64,000 bases of DNA from Mycobacterium mantenii (GTDB lineage Bacteria > Actinomycetota > Actinomycetes > Mycobacteriales > Mycobacteriaceae): NCBI RefSeq assembly GCF_010731775.1, contig NZ_AP022590.1, forward strand, positions 4,588,001 through 4,652,000. Direction: 5' to 3'. The notes below the pieces were generated by a model. That model worked only from the letters and a program-made list of their open reading frames with translations. It did not search any database and had not been told where the DNA came from. Each line of letters opens with the position of its first letter. Position 1 is the stretch's first letter. The position numbers and the translations under genes were made by a program. This document shows, piece by piece, positions 42,207 through 51,303 of the stretch.

Positions 42207-43042
42207 AAATCGCGAGAATCCGCTTCCAGGACCATGATTCGTGGGCAGTGGTCGATGCCGGGGAAGGCACGGTGCGGCCCATCGGCGGTGAGATCACCGA
42301 TTGGGGCTCGGCTGCGGCTGAGGGTCGGGCAACCTTCGAGTTCGCTGGCCCACCAATAGCGCTGGAGGACGTGCGCCTCTTGCCGCCCATCACCCCGACG
42401 TCCACGGTCGTGGGGGTCGGAATGAACTACTGGACGCACCTGGAGAAGCTCGGCGTCACCGAAAGGCCGCCAAGCACAGTGGGTTTCATCAAACCGCAGG
42501 TGGCAATCATCGGTCACGACGACGAACTAGCCAATCCCGCCATCACGGACCAGTTGGACTTCGAAGTCGAGCTGGTGGCGGTGATGGCGCGAGCCGTGAG
42601 CAAGCCTGACGGGCACCTCACCGACGCCGTCTTGGGGTACACCGTCGGCAACGACGTGAGTGCGCGTGATGCGCCGTCGCCTATGGGCGGGCTGGACCTG
42701 TTCACGATGAAGGCGCTCACCGGGGCGACCCCGGTGGGGCCGTGGATTACTACCAAGGACGAGTTCGGCGGATCGGGCCAGATCGATGTCGGGATCTCTT
42801 TGCGCGTGAACGGTGAAGAGCGCCAACATGATCGGACGGCGAAGATGATCTGGAGTCTTGACGAATGTCTCGACTATGTCGTCGCGAGGGTAGCGCTGAG
42901 GCCCGGCGACATCGTGTTCACCGGCACTACGAATGGTGTCGGTATGGAGGACGGCCGGTTCCTCCGGCAAGGCGATGTGGTGGAGGCTGAGATCGAAGGG
43001 ATCGGGGTGCTGCGCAATGTCGTCGGTGCGAAGCGGTCGTAA
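42203..43042 (+). CDS. Fumarylacetoacetate hydrolase (FAH) family protein, probable CTG start
   Basis: A 279-aa FAH-fold hydrolase/decarboxylase. Metal-site features: DFEVELVAVMARAV near residues 114-127, GYTVGNDVSARDAPS near 148-162 and GATPVGPWITTKDEF near 174-188. It would hydrolyse a C-C bond in, or decarboxylate, a ring-fission product. No ATG, GTG or TTG stands at the family start; the frame begins LKIARIRFQ at a CTG (42203) that overlaps the YceI stop (CTGA) with GGAGGG six bases upstream, so a CTG start is likely. The gene converges on the TetR gene with 3 bases between. Confidence 0.82.
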   Translation: MKIARIRFQDHDSWAVVDAGEGTVRPIGGEITDWGSAAAEGRATFEFAGPPIALEDVRLLPPITPTSTVVGVGMNYWTHLEKLGVTERPPSTVGFIKPQVAIIGHDDELANPAITDQLDFEVELVAVMARAVSKPDGHLTDAVLGYTVGNDVSARDAPSPMGGLDLFTMKALTGATPVGPWITTKDEFGGSGQIDVGISLRVNGEERQHDRTAKMIWSLDECLDYVVARVALRPGDIVFTGTTNGVGMEDGRFLRQGDVVEAEIEGIGVLRNVVGAKRS

Positions 43043-43045
43043 CTA

Positions 43046-43648
43046 TCAGCTTGCGGCCTTGCGGCCGGCCCTGGACCGGGCTTTCTTCGGTTCCAGTCCT
43101 GCTGCACCCCCGAGAGCGACAAGCAGATCACGCAGCTCCGAATAGTCTTTGGCAGGCATGAAGTAATGCGAAAAAGCCATCCGCACAACAAGATCCACGA
43201 TCTCCTCGTGCGTCGCCAATCCGAGCCGGATCGCCGGACTGTCGGCGAGTGCCGGCTCCAATTCGTCACGCAGAACGGCGGACAACTGGGGTGTCACCTG
43301 CTTGATGTAGTCGATCACGAAACCCGGTTCGAGTTGGCCCAGCTGGACAGTCGCCGGGTTTTCCTGCCAGTAGCGCAGCATGACGTCGAGGACCACGCGC
43401 AGGCGATCCGCCGGATCGGGCTGTTCGGCGATTTCGTCCTGCAGGATCCCGCGCAACCTCATCATGAAGTGATCCCCGAGCGCCTCGAGAAGGTCCTCCT
43501 TGTTCTTGAAGTACCTGTAAAGCGTGCCGCCCGAGACCCCAGCCTCAGCCGCGATGTCGCTCATTGCCAGCTTCTTCGGACCCTGACGCGCGAGGGCGCG
43601 CAAGGCGCCGTTGAATATCTTCGCCTCGGTGGTCGCCCTGGTCGCCAC
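43046..43648 (-). CDS. TetR-family transcriptional regulator
   Basis: A 200-aa repressor with N-terminal TetR HTH (about residues 12-55: RALARQGPKKLAMSDIAAEAGVSGGTLYRYF, then KNKEDLL) and a helical ligand domain, ending in a Lys/Arg-rich tail. The GTG start at 43648 has GGAAGG upstream. It is divergent from the LigB-dioxygenase operon at 43833; the 184-base gap holds a CGTTA/TAACG inverted repeat. It likely represses one or both flanking aromatic operons in response to a pathway intermediate. Confidence 0.92.
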   Translation of the reverse strand: MATRATTEAKIFNGALRALARQGPKKLAMSDIAAEAGVSGGTLYRYFKNKEDLLEALGDHFMMRLRGILQDEIAEQPDPADRLRVVLDVMLRYWQENPATVQLGQLEPGFVIDYIKQVTPQLSAVLRDELEPALADSPAIRLGLATHEEIVDLVVRMAFSHYFMPAKDYSELRDLLVALGGAAGLEPKKARSRAGRKAAS

Positions 43649-43697
43649 GCTATGCCTTCCTTTTTGGAGCTCCGTCGTTCGGCTCGACAGGCGTGCT

Positions 43698-43717
43698 CGT
43701 TAACAACAATGGTAACG
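43698..43717. promoter_or_regulatory. Candidate TetR operator
   Basis: CGTTA and TAACG arms with 10 bases between, in the divergent region between the TetR gene and the LigB-type dioxygenase gene. A downstream AT-rich patch (43728-43765) contains GAACATATTGAATAAAATG, similar in style to sequence upstream of the operon at 36139. Confidence 0.4.
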
Positions 43718-43832
43718 CAATCCCGCTAATCGAACATATTGAATAAAATGTGTAATTTCTCTATTATCAGTGCATTAGCTTCGACCTTGCTCGCGCAGGG
43801 CTTGAACAGCGATCGAGGAGGATCACCGGACC

Positions 43833-44909
43833 ATGGGTGCAGTACTGGCATTAGGTGCCACACATTTCCCGCCGCTGGCGCTACCCGACGAGCGAATGGC
43901 CGACGTGTTCCGCTGGGCGCAGCGGGATCCCGAGCTGCCCGAGGAGAAGCGCGACCCTGCCGCGCTGTCGAGCCTGCTTGTGCGCGAACTGGGCGACGAC
44001 AACGGCCTGGCCGCGGCGGCAGCCCACCGCGAAGAACTGCGACAGAACTTCCAACGAGTGCGCGATGCCCTGGACGAGTTCCAACCCGATGTCGTGCTGA
44101 TCTGGGGTGACGATCAGTATGAGCTGTTCCACGAGGACTGCGTCCCGCCCTTCGCGGTATGTGCTTTCGACGACCTGGAAACGCAGCTGTGGCAACGGCC
44201 GTTCTACAAGGGCCGGCCGAATGCTTGGGGCGAGCCAGAAGACACGTCGTACCCGATCAAGGGCGCGGCCCGGGCCGGCAAGAAACTCACCACCGAATTG
44301 CTGAGCCGCGGCTTCGATATCGCCTATAGCTACCGGCCGCTGCCCGACCGGCCGATGCCGGCCGCGTTCGCGAACACTTTGCGCTACCTCGACTGGAGCG
44401 GTGAGGGCTTCCCTTATCCCTCGTTGTTCTTCTCTATCAACTGTTATGGCCGTCGACTGGTCAAACACAAGGGTGGCTTGGCCTATCTGAGTAGCATGCC
44501 CAAGGACATCTCTGAATTGGATCCGCCTGCGCCCGCGCCGGCCCGCTGCTTCGACCTCGGTGCGGCAATTGCCGAGATCTGCCTGCAGAGCAAATCACGG
44601 GTGGCCCTGGTCGCGTCATCGAGCTGGTCGCACGCCTTCCTTAACGAGGCGAGCCGATTCCTGCTCCCCGACACGGCCCGGGACCGGGAGCTGTTCGCGC
44701 AGCTCCATGGTGACAAGCCGGCCGCCTGGCGCGATGTAACACTCCAGGAGGTCGAGCAGGCCGGGCAGCACGAGATGCTGAACTGGTTCTGTCTTGCCGG
44801 TGCCGTCGACCACCTCGGTGTGCGTCCCGAGTGGATGGAGATGATCGAGACCGATCTGTTCACCTCGAACAAGGTCTTCGGTGTCTACCAGGTGGCGGGG
44901 CGCAACTGA
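43833..44909 (+). CDS. LigB-type (class III) extradiol dioxygenase family protein
   Basis: A 358-aa protein of the protocatechuate 4,5-dioxygenase catalytic (LigB/MhpB) superfamily. The opening GAVLALGATHFPPL contains the conserved His near residue 11. VLIWGDDQYELF is near 88-99, and VALVASSSWSHAFL near 256-269 carries the base-like His. It should open a catechol between or beside its hydroxyls with Fe(II). GAGGAGG lies 11 bases before the ATG. It is first in an operon with an SDR and a Rieske pair, and is unrelated to the VOC-type extradiol enzyme at 8549. Confidence 0.82.
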   Translation: MGAVLALGATHFPPLALPDERMADVFRWAQRDPELPEEKRDPAALSSLLVRELGDDNGLAAAAAHREELRQNFQRVRDALDEFQPDVVLIWGDDQYELFHEDCVPPFAVCAFDDLETQLWQRPFYKGRPNAWGEPEDTSYPIKGAARAGKKLTTELLSRGFDIAYSYRPLPDRPMPAAFANTLRYLDWSGEGFPYPSLFFSINCYGRRLVKHKGGLAYLSSMPKDISELDPPAPAPARCFDLGAAIAEICLQSKSRVALVASSSWSHAFLNEASRFLLPDTARDRELFAQLHGDKPAAWRDVTLQEVEQAGQHEMLNWFCLAGAVDHLGVRPEWMEMIETDLFTSNKVFGVYQVAGRN

Positions 44910-44910
44910 G

Positions 44911-45669
44911 ATGGGCGCATTCACCGGCAAATGCGTCATCGTCACCGGGGCCGCGGGCGGAATCGGTACGGCGTTGAGTGAGCGATTCGCTACCGCCGGC
45001 GCGTCGCTCGTGCTGGCCGACACCAACGACGAGGGCCTGGCCAAACTGGCCGCCAAGCTCGAGGGTGATCACACCGCGCCGGTCATTACCAGCGTCGGTG
45101 ACCTGAGCACCCGGGAAGCGGCCGAACAGATGGTGGCCCAGGCGGTCTCGGTGTTTGGTCGCCTCGATGTGCTGGTCAACAACGCCGGCGGCGGCGTCAT
45201 CCGGCCGACGCTGCGCCACACCGAGGAAACCCTGCAGGCCACCATCAACCGCAACCTGTGGTCCGCGCTGCGGTCGACGCTGGCCGCGCTCCCGGTGATG
45301 CTCGAGGCCGGGAAGGGCCGGGTGATCTTCATCGGCGCCGATTCGGTGCGCAACGGCCTTGAGGACCATGCGATCTACAACGCCGCCAAAGGTGGCGTGC
45401 ATGCGGTGGCCGGCAGCCTTTCCCGTGAGTTCGGTAAGCAGGGTGTCACTTTCAACGTGGTGGCGCCTCCAGCTGTCCGCTCGCCCGAATTTGAGCGGTT
45501 CCTGCGGGAACAGCCCGAACTGACCCAGCGGTTCCTGTCCCAGATCCCGATGGGCCGGCCTGCGGAGATGAGTGAGGTCGCCGCTCTCGTCGAGTTTCTC
45601 GCCGGCGACGAGGCGGGATTCATCAACGGCCAGGTGGTCGGCGTGAATGGAGGGTCGACGCTCGCGTGA
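44911..45669 (+). CDS. SDR-family dehydrogenase
   Basis: A 252-aa short-chain dehydrogenase: GAAGGIG at residues 13-19, NNAGGG near 90-95, Ser145 and YNAAK at Y156-K160, ending FINGQVVGVNGGSTLA. The ATG follows the previous stop by one base, and the end overlaps the Rieske alpha GTG (GTGA). Probable cis-diol or alcohol dehydrogenase acting on products of the adjacent dioxygenase. Confidence 0.9.
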   Translation: MGAFTGKCVIVTGAAGGIGTALSERFATAGASLVLADTNDEGLAKLAAKLEGDHTAPVITSVGDLSTREAAEQMVAQAVSVFGRLDVLVNNAGGGVIRPTLRHTEETLQATINRNLWSALRSTLAALPVMLEAGKGRVIFIGADSVRNGLEDHAIYNAAKGGVHAVAGSLSREFGKQGVTFNVVAPPAVRSPEFERFLREQPELTQRFLSQIPMGRPAEMSEVAALVEFLAGDEAGFINGQVVGVNGGSTLA

Positions 45670-46952
45670 CCGTCAACGGATACAAGGATCTGGTCGTCGA
45701 AACCCCGGGTGTGGATTTTCGGGTCCATCGGTCGGTCTTTACCGACGAGGAACATCTGAAACGCGAACAGAAGACGATCTTCGCCAGTAAGTGGCTCTAC
45801 GTCGGTCACGCCACCGAGGTGGCCCAGCCCGGTGACTTCGTCACGCGGACGGTGGTCGGCGAGCGGCTGATCATGTGCCGGGACAACAGCGGTGAGCTTC
45901 GGGTCTTCTTCAACACCTGCCGTCACCGTGGTGCGCTGGTCTGTCGCGAGCCTAAGGGAAATGCCGAGCGGTTCCGTTGCCTGTATCACGCGTGGACGTA
46001 CAAGAATTCGGGCGAGTTGGTCGGTGTCGCCGAGCGCGCGTCGTTCCCGCCCAGTTTCGACCCCGCGAACTTCGGCTTGGATTCGCCCAGGTTTGAGGTG
46101 TACCGGGACTTCGTCTTCGCCACGTTCAACCGTGACGCCCGGCCGTTGCGCGACTACCTCGCTCCGGTGCTGCCGTACCTGGATTCCATCATCGATCAAT
46201 CGCTGGCCGGGCAGATGGAAGTGGTTGAGGGAACACATATCTACCGGATGGGCGGTAACTGGAAGCTCATCGTTGAAAACAGTCTCGACGGCTACCACGG
46301 CATGGCCGTGCACAAGACGTATTTCGCCTACCTCAACAGCCGGGGTTACGACCTCAGCGGAGGCTTGGACGGAGTAGGCCTGAGCCTGGGCAACGGACAC
46401 GTAATGATGCGCTACAAGGCGCCTTTCGGCCGGTCGGTTGCCAAACCCGCTCCGGTGATGAGCGAGCGGGCCCAGCAGCGGGTCCATACCATCGCAGCGG
46501 AACTGGTGGACAAGTTCGGCGAGGAGACCGCCCAACTTGTGGGGCAGACCTCCAAGAACATCTTGATCTATCCCAACCTTTTGATCATCGACGGCGCGTC
46601 GCTGCAATTGCGGGTGCTCGACCCGGTCGCCGTCGACCACACCGATGTCACGGCCTGGTGCTTGGCCCCCGTCGGCGAGGATTCCGAACTGCGCAAACAC
46701 CGCATTCAGGGGTATCTGGAATTCCTCGGTCCGGGTGGTTTCGCGACGCCGGACGACAACGAGGTCATCGAAGCCTGCCAGGAAGCCTACGGACACGTGC
46801 GCGGCACGGAGTGGAACATCGTCTCCAAGGGAATAGGCAAGGACGTTCCGAGCATGACCGACGAAGAGCAGATACGTGGCTTTTGGCGGCAGTGGCAGAC
46901 CGACGTTGTCGGCGTGGACGCGGCTGCGATGGCCGGAGCCGAGGAGTCATGA
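45666..46952 (+). CDS. Rieske ring-hydroxylating dioxygenase alpha subunit
   Basis: A 428-aa large subunit. Rieske ligands C85-x-H87 (TCRHRGA) and C105-x2-H108 (CLYHAW); the usual CPYHGW is CLYHAW here. The catalytic iron site is in NWKLIVENSLDGYHGMAVH with D208, H211 and H216. It belongs to the benzoate/anthranilate-like branch by general look, but the substrate is not readable. Start GTG overlaps the SDR stop, and the stop overlaps the beta-subunit ATG. Confidence 0.93.
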   Translation: MTVNGYKDLVVETPGVDFRVHRSVFTDEEHLKREQKTIFASKWLYVGHATEVAQPGDFVTRTVVGERLIMCRDNSGELRVFFNTCRHRGALVCREPKGNAERFRCLYHAWTYKNSGELVGVAERASFPPSFDPANFGLDSPRFEVYRDFVFATFNRDARPLRDYLAPVLPYLDSIIDQSLAGQMEVVEGTHIYRMGGNWKLIVENSLDGYHGMAVHKTYFAYLNSRGYDLSGGLDGVGLSLGNGHVMMRYKAPFGRSVAKPAPVMSERAQQRVHTIAAELVDKFGEETAQLVGQTSKNILIYPNLLIIDGASLQLRVLDPVAVDHTDVTAWCLAPVGEDSELRKHRIQGYLEFLGPGGFATPDDNEVIEACQEAYGHVRGTEWNIVSKGIGKDVPSMTDEEQIRGFWRQWQTDVVGVDAAAMAGAEES

Positions 46953-47470
46953 CCAAGATGTTGTCTTCCCACCCGGCGACGGTTGACCGCGACACCGCAT
47001 ACGAAGTCGAATCGTTCCTCTATCACGAGGCCGAGTTACTGGATACTTGGAAGCTGCCGGAATGGCTAGAGCTGCTGACCGAGGACTGTTCATACCTCGT
47101 ACCATCCACGGACGCAATCGATTCCACCACTCCTGACGAGACCGTCTTCATCATCGCCGATTCCTACCCTCAGATCGTGGGGCGGGTGGAACGCCTGGAA
47201 AGTGAGATGGCGTTCGTCGAGCGACCACGCTCACGCACCCGCCGGTTGATTACCAACGTGCGCGTCCACGACAACGCCGGGAATGGTTTCGAGGTGCGGT
47301 CGAACTTCGTCGTCTACCGGTATCGGCGCAGCGCATCACATCTGTTCACCGGTGAGTACCGCCATGTGCTGGTACGCGGGGCGGACGGCCGCTTCCGCAT
47401 CCGGGAGCGCCGGGCCACGCTGGACTGCGAGGACCTCCGGCCGCAAGGAAAAGTCAGTTTCATTCTGTGA
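46949..47470 (+). CDS. Ring-hydroxylating dioxygenase beta subunit
   Basis: A 173-aa small subunit with AYEVESFLYHEAELLDTWKLPEWLELLTEDCSYLVPST near residues 15-52, RSRTRRLITNVRVHD in the middle and ending GKVSFIL. ATGA-coupled to the alpha subunit. About 40 bases separate it from the FAH-family gene. Confidence 0.92.
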   Translation: MTKMLSSHPATVDRDTAYEVESFLYHEAELLDTWKLPEWLELLTEDCSYLVPSTDAIDSTTPDETVFIIADSYPQIVGRVERLESEMAFVERPRSRTRRLITNVRVHDNAGNGFEVRSNFVVYRYRRSASHLFTGEYRHVLVRGADGRFRIRERRATLDCEDLRPQGKVSFIL

Positions 47471-47513
47471 AGGCCCAAATCGATCGGCCAATCGGCCGCG
47501 GAGGTGAATCCTG

Positions 47514-48356
47514 GTGCGTGTAGCCAATTTCGGTGGCCGGTTGACATTGGTTGTCGAGGGCGATGGCATCGACGTCGAGAAGGCCAGCAACGGTCTGTTT
47601 TCAGCCGATCCGGCAGCCGTCTACGACCGGTGGACGGAGTTTCGGCGCTGGGCCTCCTCAGGGGTCGACTTTCCCGCCGAACCGATCGATGAGCAGAGCC
47701 TGGGAGCGCCGTCACCAAGGCCGCGCCAGGTTTTCTCGATCGGCGCAAATTATCCGGACCACGCCGAAGAGGCCGATTTCACCCTGCCTGAGGTGATGGA
47801 GGTCTTCTCGAAGTTCCCTTCCTCGATCGCCGGGCCGAACGCCGACGTTCCGCTCCCCAAGGACACGGTGGACTGGGAAGCCGAACTCGTCGTCGTCATC
47901 GGGACAGCAGCGCATCGCGTGGCGAAGAAGGACGCCTGGGATCACATCGCCGGAGTGATGGCGGGCCAAGACTATTCGGAACGGGAGCGGCAGATGGCCG
48001 CCAGCCAGTGGGGTCTGGCAAAGTCGTACCCGGCTTTCGGTCCGACCGGACCGTGGCTCGTGACACCGGATGAACTACCCAACCCAGACGATGCTGGCAT
48101 CACCTGCTGGGTCAACGGTGAGCAAGTGCAACACGCGCGCACATCGCGGATGATCTATTCGGTACCGGACATTGTCGCCGAATTATCGCTTTACTGCACG
48201 CTTTATCCCGGCGATCTGATCTTTACCGGGACCATGGCCGGCGTCGGTTTCATCCGTAAACCGCCCCGCTATCTGGCACCGGGCGACATTGTCGAGACCG
48301 AAGTCGAGGGAGTCGGACGGATGCGCAACCAGATGTTGCCTGGCGGGGCCCGCTAG
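47514..48356 (+). CDS. Fumarylacetoacetate hydrolase (FAH) family protein
   Basis: A 280-aa FAH-fold enzyme. QVFSIGANYPDHAEEA near residues 76-91, DWEAELVVVIGTAAHRV near 120-136 (acidic metal ligands) and GPTGPWLVTPDEL near 179-191 are family features, with YPGDLIFTGTMAGVG near the end. It is a second FAH enzyme, distinct from that at 42203. In this operon it probably hydrolyses the LigB ring-fission product. GTG start; the stop is immediately followed by the acyl-CoA ligase ATG. Confidence 0.88.
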   Translation: MRVANFGGRLTLVVEGDGIDVEKASNGLFSADPAAVYDRWTEFRRWASSGVDFPAEPIDEQSLGAPSPRPRQVFSIGANYPDHAEEADFTLPEVMEVFSKFPSSIAGPNADVPLPKDTVDWEAELVVVIGTAAHRVAKKDAWDHIAGVMAGQDYSERERQMAASQWGLAKSYPAFGPTGPWLVTPDELPNPDDAGITCWVNGEQVQHARTSRMIYSVPDIVAELSLYCTLYPGDLIFTGTMAGVGFIRKPPRYLAPGDIVETEVEGVGRMRNQMLPGGAR

Positions 48357-49991
48357 ATGCCGGGAACGAGGGTGATGCGCCGCTGGCACGACGAGGCGCA
48401 GGCGCAGAAATACCGGGACGCTGGTATCTGGAGTGACCAAACCCTGCCAGAGATGTTCGACGAGCACGTTGCAGCACATCCCGAGAAGCTGGCTGTGATC
48501 GACGGCGAAGTCCGATGGACCTACGGCGAATTGGCGGATCTCACGCAACGCGGCGCCCAACTTCTGCTGGATCTGGGCGTCCGTCCCGGTGACCCGGTGG
48601 CCGCCCAGCTACCCACCTGCGCTCTGCTGCCGGTGATCAACCTCGCGGCGAACCGCATCGGTGCCTACATGGTCGCGATGCCCACCCGGTGGCGCCGGGC
48701 CGAAGTGGGGTCACTGCTCGCCACGATCGGTGCGGAGGTGCTGATCAGTGTCGAGTCCGACAGGGATATCGACGTTCGGGCACTGCACGAGGAGCTGCGC
48801 CCCACACTGCCGGATCTGCGTGAAGTGCTGTACGCGCGAACAGGTTCGGTGGGCTCGTTCGAATCGCGCGTGCGGGCCGCCGAGCCGATCAATCCCCGGA
48901 CCGCACGCGGGCTGCGGTGCGACCCGGATCAGCCGGCGCATGTGATGTGCTCGTCGGGAACCACCGGTGTGCCGAAGGCCTCGCTGTGGAGCGCCAACGA
49001 CATGATCGCCTTCCTCGTTCATCAGACGGCGCCAGCGCTCAAACTGACATCCGATGACGTGGCCGGCGCAATCGCGCCCGCCGGACAGGGCTCCACCGGC
49101 TATGTCTTTCCGATTCTGATGCCGCTGCTCACCGGTGCCACAAGTGTCATGTTGGAGCATTGGAAGCCGCAGCCCGCGCTGGATCTCATTGTGCGCGAAC
49201 GGGTCACGTACGCCACCGCCATCCCGACCCAGTTGGTCATGATGCTCGACCTCGACCTGGAGTCCGCGGACCTGTCGGCCTTCACCCGCTTCAACAACGC
49301 TGGCGCTCCTTTGCCCCCACGGGTCGCCGAAGAGATCGAGCGGCGGATGGGCTGCGTTGTGCAGAATGTGTACGGCACCACCGATGGCGGTGTGCCCACG
49401 ATGACCACGGTCCACGATTCTGAGTGGGCGCGATGGAATACCGTTGGAAAGATCTGTGCGGGTGAGGAGCTTGAACTGCGGGCTCCGGACGGGACTTTGG
49501 TAATACCGGGGGATACCGGTGAGGTGTTTTGGCGTGGTGCCAACAACACGTGGGGCTATCTGAATCAAGCCGACTACGACAAGGCGAACTGGGACACCGA
49601 CGGCTGGTATCGCTCTGGGGATCTGGGCTGCGTGCAGGACGGCTACCTGCGCATCGTGGGGCGGGCTAAGGACATGATCCTAAGGGGCGGCATGAACATC
49701 TTTCCGTTTGAGGTGGAGACCGTGCTGATCAAGCATCCCGCCGTCGCTGCGGTCGCGATCATCCCGGTCCCAGACGATCGGCTGGGTGAGCGGGCCTGCG
49801 CCGTCGTCGTGCCGGCAGGTGAACCTCCAACGCTAAATGACCTTACGGCTTTCCTTGACGCGCAGGGCCTCGCCAAATTCAAGTTCCCCGAACAGCTTGT
49901 CTTGGTTGACGAGCTTCCCACCAACCCGGGTGGGAAAGTGGACAAAGGCCGGCTGCACCAACTGGTCGCCGCGCAAACCCAACCTGCTTAA
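48357..49991 (+). CDS. AMP-dependent acyl-CoA synthetase (aryl/alicyclic acid:CoA ligase)
   Basis: A 544-aa ANL-superfamily ligase. P-loop motif MCSSGTTGVPKASLWS near residues 197-212, YGTTDGGVPTM near 341, RSGDLGCVQDGYLRIVGRAKD near 418-438 and the catalytic Lys in NPGGKVDKGRL near 530. It forms a CoA thioester of a carboxylic acid via an acyl-adenylate. Placed with FAH, CMD-like and BadI-like genes, it could activate a ring-reduced or ring-opened acid. The ATG follows the FAH stop without a gap. Confidence 0.9.
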   Translation: MPGTRVMRRWHDEAQAQKYRDAGIWSDQTLPEMFDEHVAAHPEKLAVIDGEVRWTYGELADLTQRGAQLLLDLGVRPGDPVAAQLPTCALLPVINLAANRIGAYMVAMPTRWRRAEVGSLLATIGAEVLISVESDRDIDVRALHEELRPTLPDLREVLYARTGSVGSFESRVRAAEPINPRTARGLRCDPDQPAHVMCSSGTTGVPKASLWSANDMIAFLVHQTAPALKLTSDDVAGAIAPAGQGSTGYVFPILMPLLTGATSVMLEHWKPQPALDLIVRERVTYATAIPTQLVMMLDLDLESADLSAFTRFNNAGAPLPPRVAEEIERRMGCVVQNVYGTTDGGVPTMTTVHDSEWARWNTVGKICAGEELELRAPDGTLVIPGDTGEVFWRGANNTWGYLNQADYDKANWDTDGWYRSGDLGCVQDGYLRIVGRAKDMILRGGMNIFPFEVETVLIKHPAVAAVAIIPVPDDRLGERACAVVVPAGEPPTLNDLTAFLDAQGLAKFKFPEQLVLVDELPTNPGGKVDKGRLHQLVAAQTQPA

Positions 49992-50009
49992 CCGGCTGAT
50001 TCGTCAACA

Positions 50010-50507
50010 GTGGATTCCATCTCAGGAAGGGTGCCGGCGAGCCGCATCCCGTATCTCGCTGCCGCCGAAGCGCCGGAGGCGATTGCCAAGCGGCTGGCGG
50101 CTCTTCCCGATCTCACGCTGGACGACCAACTGCGCGAACTGGCGATTCTGCGGGTCGCGTATCTGACACCGGGCGCAGAATACGAATGGGTTCAGCACGA
50201 GGCGATCGCCCGGGAGATCGGTGTTGAGCCGGCGCGGATCGCCGCGGCGCGATACGAAGCTGTAACGGAATCCGATGACGCGCTGGTGTTGGCCTTCACC
50301 GAGCAGGTGGTTCTGCGCGCGCCGCCCGACGACGAAACGTTCACGGCCTGCGCGGCGCGCTTCAGCAGCCGAGAGATTGTGGAACTCATCCTGGTCATCG
50401 GTCAGTACATGATGCTGGGCCGCCTGATGGCGACCGCACGGATAGACATCGATCTCCCAACACATCTGGACCGGCTGGTCCCCAAACCGAAAGGCCCACA
50501 TGGTTGA
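50010..50507 (+). CDS. Carboxymuconolactone decarboxylase (CMD)/AhpD-like protein
   Basis: A 165-aa all-helical protein: ELAILRVAYLTPGAEYEWVQHEAIAREIGVEPARI near residues 46-80 matches the CMD domain. The redox CxxC of AhpD is absent, which favours a decarboxylase/isomerase-like role. It starts at a GTG 18 bases after the ligase stop and overlaps the next gene by 8 bases. The substrate is unknown. Confidence 0.82.
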   Translation: MDSISGRVPASRIPYLAAAEAPEAIAKRLAALPDLTLDDQLRELAILRVAYLTPGAEYEWVQHEAIAREIGVEPARIAAARYEAVTESDDALVLAFTEQVVLRAPPDDETFTACAARFSSREIVELILVIGQYMMLGRLMATARIDIDLPTHLDRLVPKPKGPHG

Positions 50508-51303
50508 CTACGAAGACATCATCTACGACGTGACTGACCGCGTCGCGACTGTAACTATCAATCGGCCGAAGTCGCTCAACGCATTCACGCGAACGACATT
50601 GCTTGAGATGGTCGAGGCGATCTCGAAGGCCGGCGCTGATCCGCAAGTCGGTGTCATCGTTATCACGGGAACAGGCGAGCGCGCCTTTTGTGCCGGCGGC
50701 GATGTCAACTCGGAGGCCGACGGAGCTTTGGAGAATCGCGGCGAGGAAGATCGCGGCCTCGAGAACTACGTCAAGGATGTGTATGCCGCGATTCGGCAGA
50801 GCCTGAAACCCACGATCGCCCGGGTCAACGGCTACGCGATCGGCGGCGGAAACCACATGGCCTACTTCTGTGACTTCACCATTGCCTCGGAAGCAGCGAT
50901 ATTCGGCCAGAACGGACCGCGCGTGGCAAGCCCGGCCCAGGGCTGGATCGTCTCGTATCTTGTTCGGGTATTGGGCGCCAAGCGCGCCAGAGAGATGTGG
51001 TTTCTGTGCCGTCGGTACACGGCGGCTCAGGCCCTGGACTGGGGTCTGGTGAACGCGGTGGTCCCCGCGGCTGATCTCGATACCGAAGTTCGTCGGTGGG
51101 CAGACGAACTGCTTTCGATGAGTCCCACTGTGCTCAAACTGCTCAAGATGTCGTTCGACGAGGAGTACGCGCCGATGCGGGATTATCAGGAGAAGGATTA
51201 CCTGCCCATCGTCAAGCCGGATTTCTTCGCCAGCGGTGAGCAGGCCGAGGGGGCCAGCGCTTTCCTCGAGAAGCGCAGCCCGAATTTCGACGTCTGGCGC
51301 TGA
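50500..51303 (+). CDS. BadI/MenB-like enoyl-CoA hydratase-family ring hydrolase
   Basis: A 267-aa crotonase-fold enzyme. Oxyanion-hole segments are AFCAGGDVNSEADG near residues 62-75 and NGYAIGGGNHMAYFCDF near 109-125. The stretch GPRVASPAQGWIVSYLVRVLGAKRAREMW, then LCRRYTAAQALDWGLVNAVVP, is close to MenB and to BadI, the 2-ketocyclohexanecarboxyl-CoA hydrolase that opens an alicyclic ring hydrolytically. With a CoA ligase two genes upstream, a CoA-dependent ring-opening step is likely. Confidence 0.82.
   Translation: MVDYEDIIYDVTDRVATVTINRPKSLNAFTRTTLLEMVEAISKAGADPQVGVIVITGTGERAFCAGGDVNSEADGALENRGEEDRGLENYVKDVYAAIRQSLKPTIARVNGYAIGGGNHMAYFCDFTIASEAAIFGQNGPRVASPAQGWIVSYLVRVLGAKRAREMWFLCRRYTAAQALDWGLVNAVVPAADLDTEVRRWADELLSMSPTVLKLLKMSFDEEYAPMRDYQEKDYLPIVKPDFFASGEQAEGASAFLEKRSPNFDVWR

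Noticed and set aside
45375..46796. A 473-codon open frame on the minus strand
   Set aside because: Opposite an SDR gene and a Rieske alpha gene that have full catalytic motifs.
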